Both the position numbers and the translations under genes were made by a program. A stretch of DNA of 16,850 nt. Origin: Methanobrevibacter sp. UBA412. GTDB taxonomy: Archaea > Methanobacteriota > Methanobacteria > Methanobacteriales > Methanobacteriaceae. Within the stretch, counting starts at the first letter, position 1. Each line of letters begins with the position of its first letter. Under the pieces are notes generated by a model. That model was not told where the DNA came from, searched no databases, and worked only from the letters and a program-made list of their open reading frames with translations. The stretch covers positions 446 to 17,295 of the forward strand of contig DAGJ01000006.1 of the NCBI GenBank assembly GCA_002495685.1. Direction: 5' to 3'. Shown here piece after piece: positions 8,292-16,632 of the stretch.

Positions 8292-10165
8292 GGGTCCTTT
8301 GAATGTGATTTATTTTGAGAAGGGAAATTCTGATTCATTTAAAACAGTTACTATAGATAATGTTAAAGATTTTACAGGTGTTCCTGAAACTTTTCATAAT
8401 GTTAAGGAGATTGATTTTCAAGCATTATTTAATTTTTCAGATTATGCTGTAGATATTTATGAACCTTTAAATGAGGATTGTACTGATTTTATTATAGAAT
8501 ACTTAGCTAAAAATAAGGATGATGATAGTTTAAGAGGTGAAAATTTAGAAAAGTTTTCAGGATGCTTATTATCTGAACTTTTACCAATTTATTTTGAATT
8601 AGGTTTTGTTAATTCTTTAAAGAAGGTTTATCAAGAAGATATTACTGTTAATTTTAAATTAATAGTGCAAGATTTAAATGATAATCTTGTTTTAAGTTAT
8701 GAAGCTAAGTTATTTAAAATTCAAGGTTTGATTTATGCATTATATACTCATGAAGATGTGAATAATTCATTTATTAATGATGAATTTAAAGAATTTTATC
8801 AATTTAATCTTGCTTCTGCTATTAGTCAGGATTATATGTTTATAAAGAAGAATCAGAAGTTTGTTGATTTGGAAAAAATGTATTCTATTTCACCTTTGAC
8901 TTTTGAGGATATGAGTTTTAAGGGTGTTTCTAAGAGTGAATGGTTAAAAATTTATGATAATATTATTAAAGGGGAAGTTTTATCTTATTCTGGTGAGGTT
9001 AAATTTGAAACTGATAAAGGTTCTCCTTGTTATTTTATTGCTTATCTTAGTCCTGAATTTCATAATGGTAAATTAGCTGTTAAGTTTAATTTTTCAGATA
9101 TTACCAGTTTTAACAAGACTGTTGAGCAAGGTAAAATTTTGCATGATAATTTAGTAGTTTGTCAGAAGCTTAATAAGTTCGCATTATTACATGGGGATAA
9201 TAGAGGTTTTTTCGGTTGGGATGATGAGATTTATAATATTCTTGAATTTGATTCGGAGGAAGTGGAGAAGATTCCTCAAGGTTATAATATTTTCGATGAA
9301 TATATGAATGATGATGATCGAGAAATTTTTGAGGGTTTATTAAATGGGGATTGTGATTTTCTTCATGAGAAAACTTTTAAAATCAGTACTCATAAAGGGA
9401 ATGTTAAGTATTTAGTTATTTATAGTTTTGCTCAAGTTAGTGAGTATGATCCTAGTTACCGGTGGATTGTTACATGTGTTCAGGATGTTACTGACATAAT
9501 TATTATTCGTAAGCAATTAGAAGAAAATAGTGATAAGATTAAGAAGGGTATTGGTGAGAAGGAGATTTTGCTTAAAGAGGTTCATCATAGGGTTAAGAAT
9601 AATTTACAACTTATTGTTAGTCTTTTAAATATTGATTTACATTTTAATAAGGATGATCCTGAGAGTACTATTTGGAATACTATTGATCGTATTAATAGTA
9701 TGGCTTTGATTCATGATAAGACTTATCAGTCTGGTAATTTAGAGAGTGCTAATGTTAATGATTATATTGTTACTCAAGCTTCTCAAATTTTTAATTTATA
9801 TGGTACTAATAATATTAAATTAATCACAGATATTGAGGATATTGAATTAGATATGGATATTATTATTCCTTTAGGTTTAATGATTAATGAATTGATTTTA
9901 AACACTATTAAGTATGCTTTCCCCGGTGATAGTAAAGGTCATTTAAGTATTAAGTTGAAACGTAGCGATGAGGGTATGTTTTTAAAATGTTTGTGATGAT
10001 GGTGTTGGTTTGCCTGATGATTTAGATATTAATTCTAGTAATAGTTTAGGTATGACTATTTTACAAAATTTAACTAGTCAAATTGGTGGGGAGTTAATTG
10101 ATTTAAAACCTAGTAAAGGTTCTAGTATCTTAATTAAGTTTCCTCTTAATTTAAATACTGTTTAA
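8281..10165 (+). pseudogene. HK4: PAS-type HisKA_2 histidine kinase with a frameshift in the ATPase domain
   Basis: Removing one base near 9981-9994 restores about 627 residues ending at 10165. As written the protein stops at 9996, just before G1. The lost reading continues as CDDGVGLPDDL (G1), SLGMTIL (G2) and a normal kinase C-terminus. Upstream it has PAS1 (about 45-155), PAS2 (about 170-275), PAS3 (about 290-405, FGWDDEIYNILE), a canonical H-box (EVHHRVKNNLQLIV, H435/H436) and N-box NELILNTIKYAFP. Without G1 and G2 the truncated form should not bind ATP productively, though it could still dimerise and act as a phosphoacceptor if a sister kinase phosphorylated it; this is speculative. The start is ambiguous. 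The ATG at 8281 matches the family N-terminus (MKIKGPLNVIYFEKG) and overlaps HK3 by 11 nt; an ATG at 8269 adds four residues. Neither has a strong ribosome site, suggesting coupling to HK3. Confidence 0.8.
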
Positions 10166-10180
10166 GTTTTTATTTTATAC

Positions 10181-10210
10181 TTTTTTTTTAAGGTTTTCTA
10201 AATTTTTTTT
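10181..10210 (+). terminator. Oligo-T terminator after the kinase cluster
   Basis: T9 at 10181-10189 and T8 at 10203-10210 begin 16 nt after the restored HK4 stop. This is the strongest termination signal of the plus-strand kinase cluster. Confidence 0.55.
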
Positions 10211-10233
10211 GGTGAGAGTTAAATAGGAAGTTA

Positions 10234-10335
10234 TTTATTCAATGTTTTAAAGATTTTCTCATATAAATTTATTAAGAAAGATTTTTAATCTTTTTTTTAT
10301 AGGATTTATTCATTGTTTTATTTTTTTTTATAGGA
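10234..10335 (+). repeat. Duplicated short blocks in the ALP2 leader
   Basis: Two short direct repeats lie in the 180-bp gap before ALP2. TTTATTCAATGTTTTA (10234-10249) recurs with one mismatch at 10305-10320. TTTTTTTTATAGGA (10291-10304) recurs at 10322-10335, where its second copy supplies the Shine-Dalgarno. Slippage between copies could change the leader length or the ribosome site. Confidence 0.55.
10258..10267 (+). promoter_or_regulatory. Possible TATA box for ALP2
   Basis: CTCATATAAATTTATT around 10257-10272 is the best TATA-like sequence before ALP2. It would give a start near 10290 and a leader of about 55 nt, similar to the layout proposed for ALP1. Confidence 0.35.
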
Positions 10336-10336
10336 G
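10332..10336 (+). promoter_or_regulatory. Shine-Dalgarno site deciding the GTG start of ALP2
   Basis: AGGAG lies 9 nt before GTG at 10346. No ATG in this frame would leave the signal peptide intact, so the motif supports the GTG start. Confidence 0.7.
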
Positions 10337-10975
10337 AAATATAAGGTGAAGTTTAAGAAATCCTTAATAAGCATTAGTTTATTGTTAGTGTTTTTCATTG
10401 TTATAAGTAGTGTGTCTGCTGTTAATGATGATTTTACTAATTTTAGTACTAATACAAGTAATGTTACCTTTACTAATGTAGGGGATGAAAGTAACCTGTT
10501 AAGTGATAATGGGTTGAATACAATTCTGGAGATGGTGTGGATAATTTAGCTAGTAATAATAGTAATATTATTTATATTAGTCCTAATGGTACAGGAAGTG
10601 GAGCCAATAGTAGTGATGCTAGTAATTGGTCCAGTGCTTATGATAAAATTACAGATAATGGATGTATAATCTTTGGTGATGGTACATATAATCTTGTAAA
10701 TCAAAGTATAAGTAAGAATTTAACTTTAACTGCAAATAATATTGGTAATGTTAGTTTAACTAGTTCCAATACTGGTTATGTGTTCAGTACTGGAAATTGT
10801 AGTGTTAATTTTAATGGTTTAACTTTTATTAATAGTTCAAGTGCTATTTTTGCAGATTCTAATAATTTAATATTTAATAATTGTTATTTCTATAATAATA
10901 CTGCGGAATCTGGTAGTGCTATTTTTGCTTTTAATTCAAATCTCATAATAAATAATTCAGTATTTAAGAAAAATC

Positions 10976-12600
10976 ATGCTCAAGATATTGGTGGGGCTGT
11001 TTATTTATTTAGAGGAAGTCTTTTAAATAATAACACTGTTTATTTAAATAATAGTGCTGGTGTTGCTGGTGCTATATGTGTAATTAGAGGTAATATTTCA
11101 AATATTAATTCTAGTTTCTATTCTAATACGGTTACTGGTTTTTCAGGACGTATTAATTCTACTGGTGGTGCAATTACCATTTTTAATGGAGTAATGAATA
11201 ATAGTTATGTTAATTTCATTAATAATACTGCAAGTTTCTCTGGAGGAGCAGTTGAAGCACATAATAGTACTGTTTTTAATGATCATGTATTCTTTGGAGG
11301 GAATACTGCTGATTTTGGTGGAGCAATAGATTCAACTATTTGTGGTATAATCTATAATGTTAATGTGATTTTTTATAAAAACACTGCATTAAAAAGTGGT
11401 GGGGCTATTTATGTTCCTTTCTGTATAATCAGTAATAATGAAACTGTATTCTATTTAAATAATGCAAGTAATTATGGTGGAGCTATACGTATTGAAATAG
11501 GAGATGTTCTTAACATTAACTCTGATTTTATTAATAATACTGCTAGTTATGGTGGGGCAATCTTTGCTGATAGTGATGCTAATTATGATAATTTAACAAA
11601 TAGTACTAACTGTGATATTTATAATCTTAACACTGATTTTATTAATAACACTGCAAATTTTAATGGTGGTGCAATATGCTCTACTAATGGTACTATTTTT
11701 AATAATTTAACTAATTTTGAAGATAACACTGCATCCATGGTTAATGGTAGTGGTGGTGCTATAAGATTAAGTAATGGATCCTTAGAAAATTATAATTCTA
11801 ACTTTACAAGTAACTCTGCATTTGAAGGTGGAGCAATAAGTATGTATGAAGGGAATATTAGTAATCTTAACTCTAATTTCACAAATAACTTTGTAAGTGA
11901 TTGTGGTGGTGCTATTAAGATAATTTATGCTGATTATGTTACAAATACAAATTGTATTTTCATTAATAATACTGCTAAAATTAATGGTGGAGCTATTCGT
12001 ATAGGTCAAGAAAACCTTACAAGTGGAGAACTTATTGGTTATGGAGATATAATTAATAATAATACAAAATTTACTGATAATTCTGCTCGTTGTGGTGGAG
12101 CAATCTGTCTTACTTATGGGGATATAAATAGTACTTCTACTATTTTCACAGGTAATGTTGCTGAAAATTTAACTGAAGAATATGAATCTACTGGTGGAGC
12201 AATCTATCTTGAAGAGGGTATAATAGATAACTTCGAAACATTTTTCTTTAATAATAGTGCAAGTTTTGCTGGAGGAGCAATTGGAATATCTAATGGTATG
12301 ATTATTAATAATCACGTAGGATTTCAAGATAATACTGCAACTTATAGTGGTGGTGCAATCTTAATTAATAATATAGGAAATTTAACTAACTTTAAATCTA
12401 CCTTTATAAATAATAAAGCATTAAATGGTGGTGCAATTTTCATTGTTAATGGTACTAATATTAATAATGACTCTTACTTTAGTAAGAATTCTGCAGAATT
12501 TAATGGTGGAGCAATTTGTCATGTAATTGGTGAATCTATTAATTATTTAACTAATTTTAGATTTAATAATGCAAGTCTCCGTGCTGGTGCAATATTTGGA
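10976..12600 (+). repeat. Beta-helix coding repeats (GGAI type) in ALP2
   Basis: Eighteen GGAI or GGAV motifs plus two AGAI variants occur at intervals of about 24-35 codons, usually preceded by F.NN.A. Each probably forms one or more coils of a right-handed parallel beta-helix, with Asn ladders. The units are degenerate in DNA sequence, unlike the near-identical ALP1 repeats. Confidence 0.8.
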
Positions 12601-13089
12601 GAAAATGTTTATGCTAATTATTGTAGTTTTGTAAATAATACTTCACTTAATGGTAGTGCAATCTTTTATTTAGGTAATTTAAGTGCTGATAATAATTGGT
12701 GGGGAAATAACACACCATTTGAGGGTTCTAATTTAATTTATAAGTATGAAAACTTTACTCAAGGTCATATTGTAAATTTAAGTAATTGGATAATATTATC
12801 ACTTAGTGCTGATCCATCTAATATTAATATTGGTGATTCTACAAGTTTATATCTTAAATTCCAACATTATGATAATGGAACAGTTAGTGATTTATTAAGT
12901 GAAGAATCTTTACCTTATTGTATTTATAATTATACAAGTGCTAATGGAGATATCATAAAATATTTAGGTGTTTTAAGAAATAATGTTACTTCTACTTTTA
13001 CTAGTGGAATTTTAACTGGATTAGTTAATGTAACAGTTAATGTTGATAATCAATTATTAACATTATCTGTGAATGTTAGTGCTAAGGAA

Positions 13090-13671
13090 GGTATTTATGG
13101 TGAAAACTTAACTAAGGTTTATGGTGAAAGCACACCTTATAGTGGAGTGTTATTTGGAGCTGATGGTGAAATTTTAAGTAATAAAACTGTGACTTTAATT
13201 TTAATTCGTTTAACTAATGGTCAAAGTAAGGATTATATTGTAAGTACTGATAGTGATGGTAGATTTAGTTTACCTATTAATTTATATGCTGGATATTATA
13301 AAGCAATTGCTAAGTATGGAAATTACTCTTGCCTTAACACTATAAGTGTTTTTGAAAATTCAAGTGATAAAGTTAGTACTGTCTTAACTGCTAATAGATT
13401 TACTCAACCATATAATGCAGGATCTAAGTTCACAGGTAAACTTTACAGTAAGTTTACAGGTGAAGGCTTATCAGGTCAAACAATTTCATTAAACTTAACA
13501 CGTTTAAGTGATGGTGCAAGTAAAATCTATAATGTTACAACTGACAGTAATGGAGAATACCAATTACCAATCAATTTATACCCAGGCCAATACCGTGCAT
13601 ACTGTACCTACGGCGGAACATTTATTTTTGATGAAGCAGGATCAGGTACACGTATAACAGTAACAGATTAA
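13090..13671 (+). repeat. C-terminal two-domain module, ALP2 copy
   Basis: Domain 1 begins at YGENLTKVYGE and ends at YSCLNTISVFENSS. Domain 2 begins at TANRFTQPYNAGSKFTGKL and ends at the stop. Both align with the ALP1 tail at 1930-2500. The last 120 or so bases change to C-ending codons (TAC, GGC, ACC), unlike the rest of the gene. Confidence 0.8.
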
Positions 13672-13684
13672 AAACAAAATTTAA

Positions 13685-13720
13685 AATTTAATTTTCTTTT
13701 TCTTCTTTTTATGAATCAAA
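13685..13720. repeat. Direct repeat, left copy, also a T-rich terminator of ALP2
   Basis: The core at 13692-13710 (TTTTCTTTTTCTTCTTTTT) followed by TGAATCAAA recurs at 14537-14565, and AATTTA precedes both copies. The copies differ by one inserted A and one A/C change over about 35 bp. This copy sits about 14-49 nt after the ALP2 stop and probably serves as its T-rich terminator. Confidence 0.75.
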
Positions 13721-13737
13721 TTATTTATATAAAAAGT

Positions 13738-14445
13738 CTAAAATAATTTGCTTTGATAATCTGTTTCCTTTTTTTCAATCTTTTCATTACTTAAACCTTT
13801 TTTTGATATACTTGCATCATGTAAAAATTTTTTAAATTTTTTCTTTTCTTCATAAATTTTATTAAAAACTTCATCACTTTCTTCTAAAATTTTTCCACTA
13901 ACTTTTCTTAAATTTAATTCTTTTAATACATTTTGAGTTTGCTCTGGATTATATTGAATTTTTTCTATTAAAAATTCATTGACTTTTTCAGCATCTATCT
14001 CATTAGGATTTCCAAATTTTTTAGAAATGGAACTAATAATATTATTAATTTCATAACTATCATCTATTAAATTATTCCCTTTAAATCGTATAAATTCAGG
14101 GTAATCTTTATTAAAATCAACTTCACCCTTAATTTCAATAGTCATATCCCACATATAAAAATAATTATAAGTATACCCAATTTTTTTATAATTATCAAAA
14201 AATTTGTTAATACAAACAGAATCACTATCAAAAGCTAAAAATTGGTCTTCATTTGTTTCAAAATCAATTATATTATATCTTGAATCCTTAAATGAAAAAT
14301 CATATAAGTGAGAATTATCGAATCCCATTATAATTTGAATTATTTCATGCAATCCTTTAAAAGTAATATTTGAGGGTATGATTAGATCACGCCAAGTTAT
14401 TGGCTTAAAATTTTTTAATCTTACTTTGATGTTATAACCTTTCAT
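13738..14445 (-). CDS. PRiA4_ORF3-family protein (plasmid pRiA4b ORF-3-like)
   Basis: This is an intact 235-residue cytoplasmic protein. The N-terminal half matches the PRiA4_ORF3 pattern: KNFKPITWRDLIIPSNITF (about 11-29, the P..WR..L.P motif), LHEIIQIIMGFDNSHLYDF (32-50, the LH..I...MG...SHL..F motif) and a WD.TIEI strand near 108. The usual Cys/Gly-rich PPEDCGG-type loop is missing; the corresponding stretch is KGNNLIDD. The C-terminal third is Lys/Glu-rich and probably helical. The family is widespread in bacteria and archaea, sometimes near mobile elements, and its biochemical role is not established. No Shine-Dalgarno is visible before the ATG, so it may be leaderless or have a weak site. 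It converges on ALP2 and is bracketed by a 35-bp direct repeat, as if brought in or rearranged as a unit. Confidence 0.8.
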   Translation of the reverse strand: MKGYNIKVRLKNFKPITWRDLIIPSNITFKGLHEIIQIIMGFDNSHLYDFSFKDSRYNIIDFETNEDQFLAFDSDSVCINKFFDNYKKIGYTYNYFYMWDMTIEIKGEVDFNKDYPEFIRFKGNNLIDDSYEINNIISSISKKFGNPNEIDAEKVNEFLIEKIQYNPEQTQNVLKELNLRKVSGKILEESDEVFNKIYEEKKKFKKFLHDASISKKGLSNEKIEKKETDYQSKLF

Positions 14446-14530
14446 ATATAATATTATATTTTCATATTAAATCTTTTCTTAATTTTATAACATTTTATAT
14501 GATGTGAAAAAAGATTGCTCTTTTAAACTT

Positions 14531-14565
14531 AATTTATTTTCTTTTTCTTCTTTTTCTGAATCAAA
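14531..14565. repeat. Direct repeat, right copy, upstream of the PRiA4_ORF3-family gene
   Basis: This copy has AATTTA, the 19-nt T/C tract at 14537-14555, then CTGAATCAAA. It matches 13685-13720 with one gap and one mismatch. No plus-strand gene ends just before it, so unlike the left copy it has no obvious terminator role here. Confidence 0.75.
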
Positions 14566-14575
14566 ATATTTTCAT

Positions 14576-14634
14576 AAAAAAAATTTAAAAATAGTATTTA
14601 TCTTTATTTTAAAACATTAAAATAGCTAAAAAAA
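14576..14634 (-). terminator. Oligo-T terminator region after the helicase
   Basis: Read on the minus strand, T7 (14628-14634) and T8 (14576-14583) follow the helicase stop within 75 nt. They would separate it from the PRiA4_ORF3-family gene downstream. The rest of 14446-14647 is AT-rich with TATA-like stretches (14483-14500) that could serve that gene; I see no other gene there. Confidence 0.45.
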
Positions 14635-14647
14635 GAATTAAAATTTT

Positions 14648-16492
14648 TTATAATTCTTCTGGATTAATTATTGCTTCTTTAAAGGAGTCTTGTATTAATT
14701 TCTTGAAAAGTGGACGATTCATTATTGATTTTAATGATTTATCTATAATATAAGTAGTGCAGTAATCATCATCTGCACGCATTCCTCTTCCATAAGTTTG
14801 CATTAAAGTAACAGTTGTTTTATATTCATACCACCAACGTTCCTTCTTTCTTATAGCAATCTGTTTATCCTTTAAATTAGGGTAAGGTATTTTATATATA
14901 ATTTGGAATCTGCACTTGTCATATGGTAAGTCCACTCCTTCATTCATAGAAGGTGAAACTAGTACTGCATTTTCATTGTTTTCTTCAAATTCATGTAAGA
15001 TTCTTTCACGATTTCTAGGGTTATGATACATTAATCTTGAACTTGGTAAATTTTGTATTATATAATCCATATTTGAGTAACTATTAGTATGGATTAATCC
15101 TTTCTCATTTTCATGTTTACTTAATATTTTTCTTATAATTGGTAATGCTTTTACTTGTGATCTTTTAATCTTTCTATTAGTCATTTCTCCAGCAAAATCT
15201 AAAATTATGGGACGATTTTCAGTTTTAAATGGTGTTGGTACTTTTAAGAAGTATGCTTCTTCTTGTTTTATCCCTAACCATTTGCAGAACAATTTTTTTG
15301 AAAGTATTGTTGCACTCATAAAGAGTACAGTGTCACCATATTGTAATAAGTATTTTTTAGCTATTCTATCCACTTTTAAAGGTTTAAAAGTCACCATACC
15401 CTCTTTTGCATTTGCATCTATTATCCAATTAGAACTATCATTTATTAAGTTTTCCTTTAAATCTTTCAATTGATTAATAGTTTCTTTAACCTTTTCAGCT
15501 TTATACTTAGCTAAATCCCTAATTCTTATATCTTTATATGATTTAATTATTGCATCTAATTCTATAATCCAATCTTCAATTTCTCCATCTTTTAAAGTTT
15601 CTGGTGTTAAACGTTTACCAATTTCTTCTTTTAAAATTGAATTATCTAATTGTACTTCTAATAGTTTCATTAGAATATTTTCAACATTATGTGCTTCATC
15701 TAATACGAGTAAGTCACGTTTATGGAAGTGTTTCACGTGATTAAATTCTAATGTTGCATAATCATAATTCATAACTGTTATAGGGGAATTAACTCCATCA
15801 GCTTTTTGTTTCCAATAATTACATGGAGTATCACCATTGAAGAATAATACTTCTCCTTGACTATTAAATGCTTCAACACTTCCAAATGCTTTATTAGGTG
15901 TTAATCCATAAGGACATGCGAATTTTTCTTCTCCTAAACTAGTTCTACAAGTACCCATATTACAGTTATTTATATCATCTTCATTTATGCATGAGAAATT
16001 TCCCCGTCCTTTCACTATGGGGAATCCGAATTCACCATTGTATTGTCCCTGTAATTGTTTAGTACGTGTTAGAATAAATGCACTTCCAATGATTTTAGCA
16101 AGTGTGGAAGCTATAACACTTTTACCAGTACCTGTACCTGCTTCTAAGATAATGTATTTATAACCATCATCAATTGCATCAAGAAGTTCTTGGATAATGT
16201 CAAATTGACCATATCGAGGTTGTTTAAATGGAAAGTTCTTTATAATATCCTTATCAATAAAAGGATACTCTTTAGTTAAGGCATGAACCTGGCTTTGTGA
16301 TTGTATATTGTCTTCAATACGGTATGGTTTACTATTTAATGGTTTATGAAATGTTTTAGTTTTATAATTAGTATTTTTAGAATATTTTACAGGGTTAGGT
16401 GTTTCGCGGATTATGCTTTTATTCTTTGATTTATCACATATACAATTAGATTTAAGCATACCGCAGTCTGGACAAAAAAGTGAATCAGTCAT
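14648..16492 (-). CDS. Rad3/XPD/DinG-type superfamily 2 Fe-S DNA helicase
   Basis: This is an intact 614-residue ATP-dependent helicase of the Rad3-related group, whose members generally unwind DNA 5' to 3' in repair. Visible motifs are Walker A EAGTGTGKS (117-125), motif Ia LTRTKQL (141-147), DEAH (265-268) followed by NVEN, motif III MSAT, VSPSMNEGVDLP (motif V region) and motif VI QTYGRGMR (565-572). Between Walker A and DEAH lie Cys168, Cys177, Cys182, Cys193 and Cys224. Four of these should bind the 4Fe-4S cluster typical of XPD, most likely C168, a residue in the 177-193 group, C193 and C224. The N-terminus adds a small zinc-knuckle motif, CPDCG...CIC (7-19), and a basic linker. The start is the only sensible ATG, with no Shine-Dalgarno and a TATA-like element about 25-30 nt upstream, which suggests a very short leader. 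No disruption is seen. Confidence 0.9.
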   Translation of the reverse strand: MTDSLFCPDCGMLKSNCICDKSKNKSIIRETPNPVKYSKNTNYKTKTFHKPLNSKPYRIEDNIQSQSQVHALTKEYPFIDKDIIKNFPFKQPRYGQFDIIQELLDAIDDGYKYIILEAGTGTGKSVIASTLAKIIGSAFILTRTKQLQGQYNGEFGFPIVKGRGNFSCINEDDINNCNMGTCRTSLGEEKFACPYGLTPNKAFGSVEAFNSQGEVLFFNGDTPCNYWKQKADGVNSPITVMNYDYATLEFNHVKHFHKRDLLVLDEAHNVENILMKLLEVQLDNSILKEEIGKRLTPETLKDGEIEDWIIELDAIIKSYKDIRIRDLAKYKAEKVKETINQLKDLKENLINDSSNWIIDANAKEGMVTFKPLKVDRIAKKYLLQYGDTVLFMSATILSKKLFCKWLGIKQEEAYFLKVPTPFKTENRPIILDFAGEMTNRKIKRSQVKALPIIRKILSKHENEKGLIHTNSYSNMDYIIQNLPSSRLMYHNPRNRERILHEFEENNENAVLVSPSMNEGVDLPYDKCRFQIIYKIPYPNLKDKQIAIRKKERWWYEYKTTVTLMQTYGRGMRADDDYCTTYIIDKSLKSIMNRPLFKKLIQDSFKEAIINPEEL

Positions 16493-16508
16493 ACTATATG
16501 ATTATTAT

Positions 16509-16526
16509 TTTTATAAATTATATAAT
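16509..16526 (-). promoter_or_regulatory. TATA box of the helicase gene
   Basis: The minus strand reads TTATATAATTTATAAA about 17-34 nt before the helicase ATG. With the usual archaeal spacing, transcription would begin within a few bases of the start codon, matching the lack of a Shine-Dalgarno. Confidence 0.45.
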
Positions 16527-16608
16527 TGTTGATTTTAAATTTATCTAAAAAAAATGGTGTTTAATAAAGATTTTAGAAGTGATATTTTTAGAATTATAAC
16601 TGTATGAA

Positions 16609-16632
16609 CTTATTTAGCTATTTTTAAATAAG
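16609..16632. repeat. Perfect 8-bp hairpin
   Basis: CTTATTTA (16609-16616) and TAAATAAG (16625-16632) form a perfect stem around an 8-nt loop. It lies about 120 bp upstream of the helicase start. With no flanking gene visible, it may be an operator, a terminator of something beyond the window, or chance. Confidence 0.4.

Larger units (their letters stand above)
10346..13671 (+). pseudogene. ALP2: secreted beta-helix adhesin-like protein with one frameshift
   Basis: Adding one base near 10520-10526 (ACAATTCTGGA, expected ACAAATTCTGGA) joins the signal peptide to the long downstream frame, giving about 1108 residues. The start is MKFKKSLIS with a hydrophobic core and probable cleavage after VSA. 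Next come an Asn/Ser-rich segment and IYISPNGTG, typical of right-handed beta-helix entry. About 20 repeats of the type F.NN.A...GGAI follow (about 180-750), then NNWWGNN (near 782), a linker domain and the two-domain C-terminal module (about 915-1108) also found in ALP1. The GGAI and FxxN pattern resembles chlamydial polymorphic outer membrane protein repeats. The protein is predicted to be secreted; adhesion is inferred from the family, and no membrane anchor is seen. As written translation ends at 10549, leaving a 67-residue exported stub, while the downstream frame of over 1000 codons is otherwise clean. That favours a recent single event or a sequencing error over long decay. Confidence 0.85.

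Noticed and set aside
11782..12009. Minus-strand frame within ALP2
   Set aside because: It is antisense to the GGAI repeats; the Thr/Ile-rich composition is what reversed Asn/Gly repeats produce.
10976..12600. CRISPR-like array in the ALP2 repeats
   Set aside because: The repeats are degenerate at DNA level, keep one reading frame and encode a beta-helix; no constant repeat with unique spacers and no cas genes.
10537..13671. Separate ALP gene starting at 10537
   Set aside because: It would have no signal peptide or ribosome site; the preceding short frame supplies exactly the missing signal peptide in the family layout.
15207..15473. Plus-strand frame within the helicase
   Set aside because: It is antisense to well-conserved helicase coding sequence with no ribosome site.
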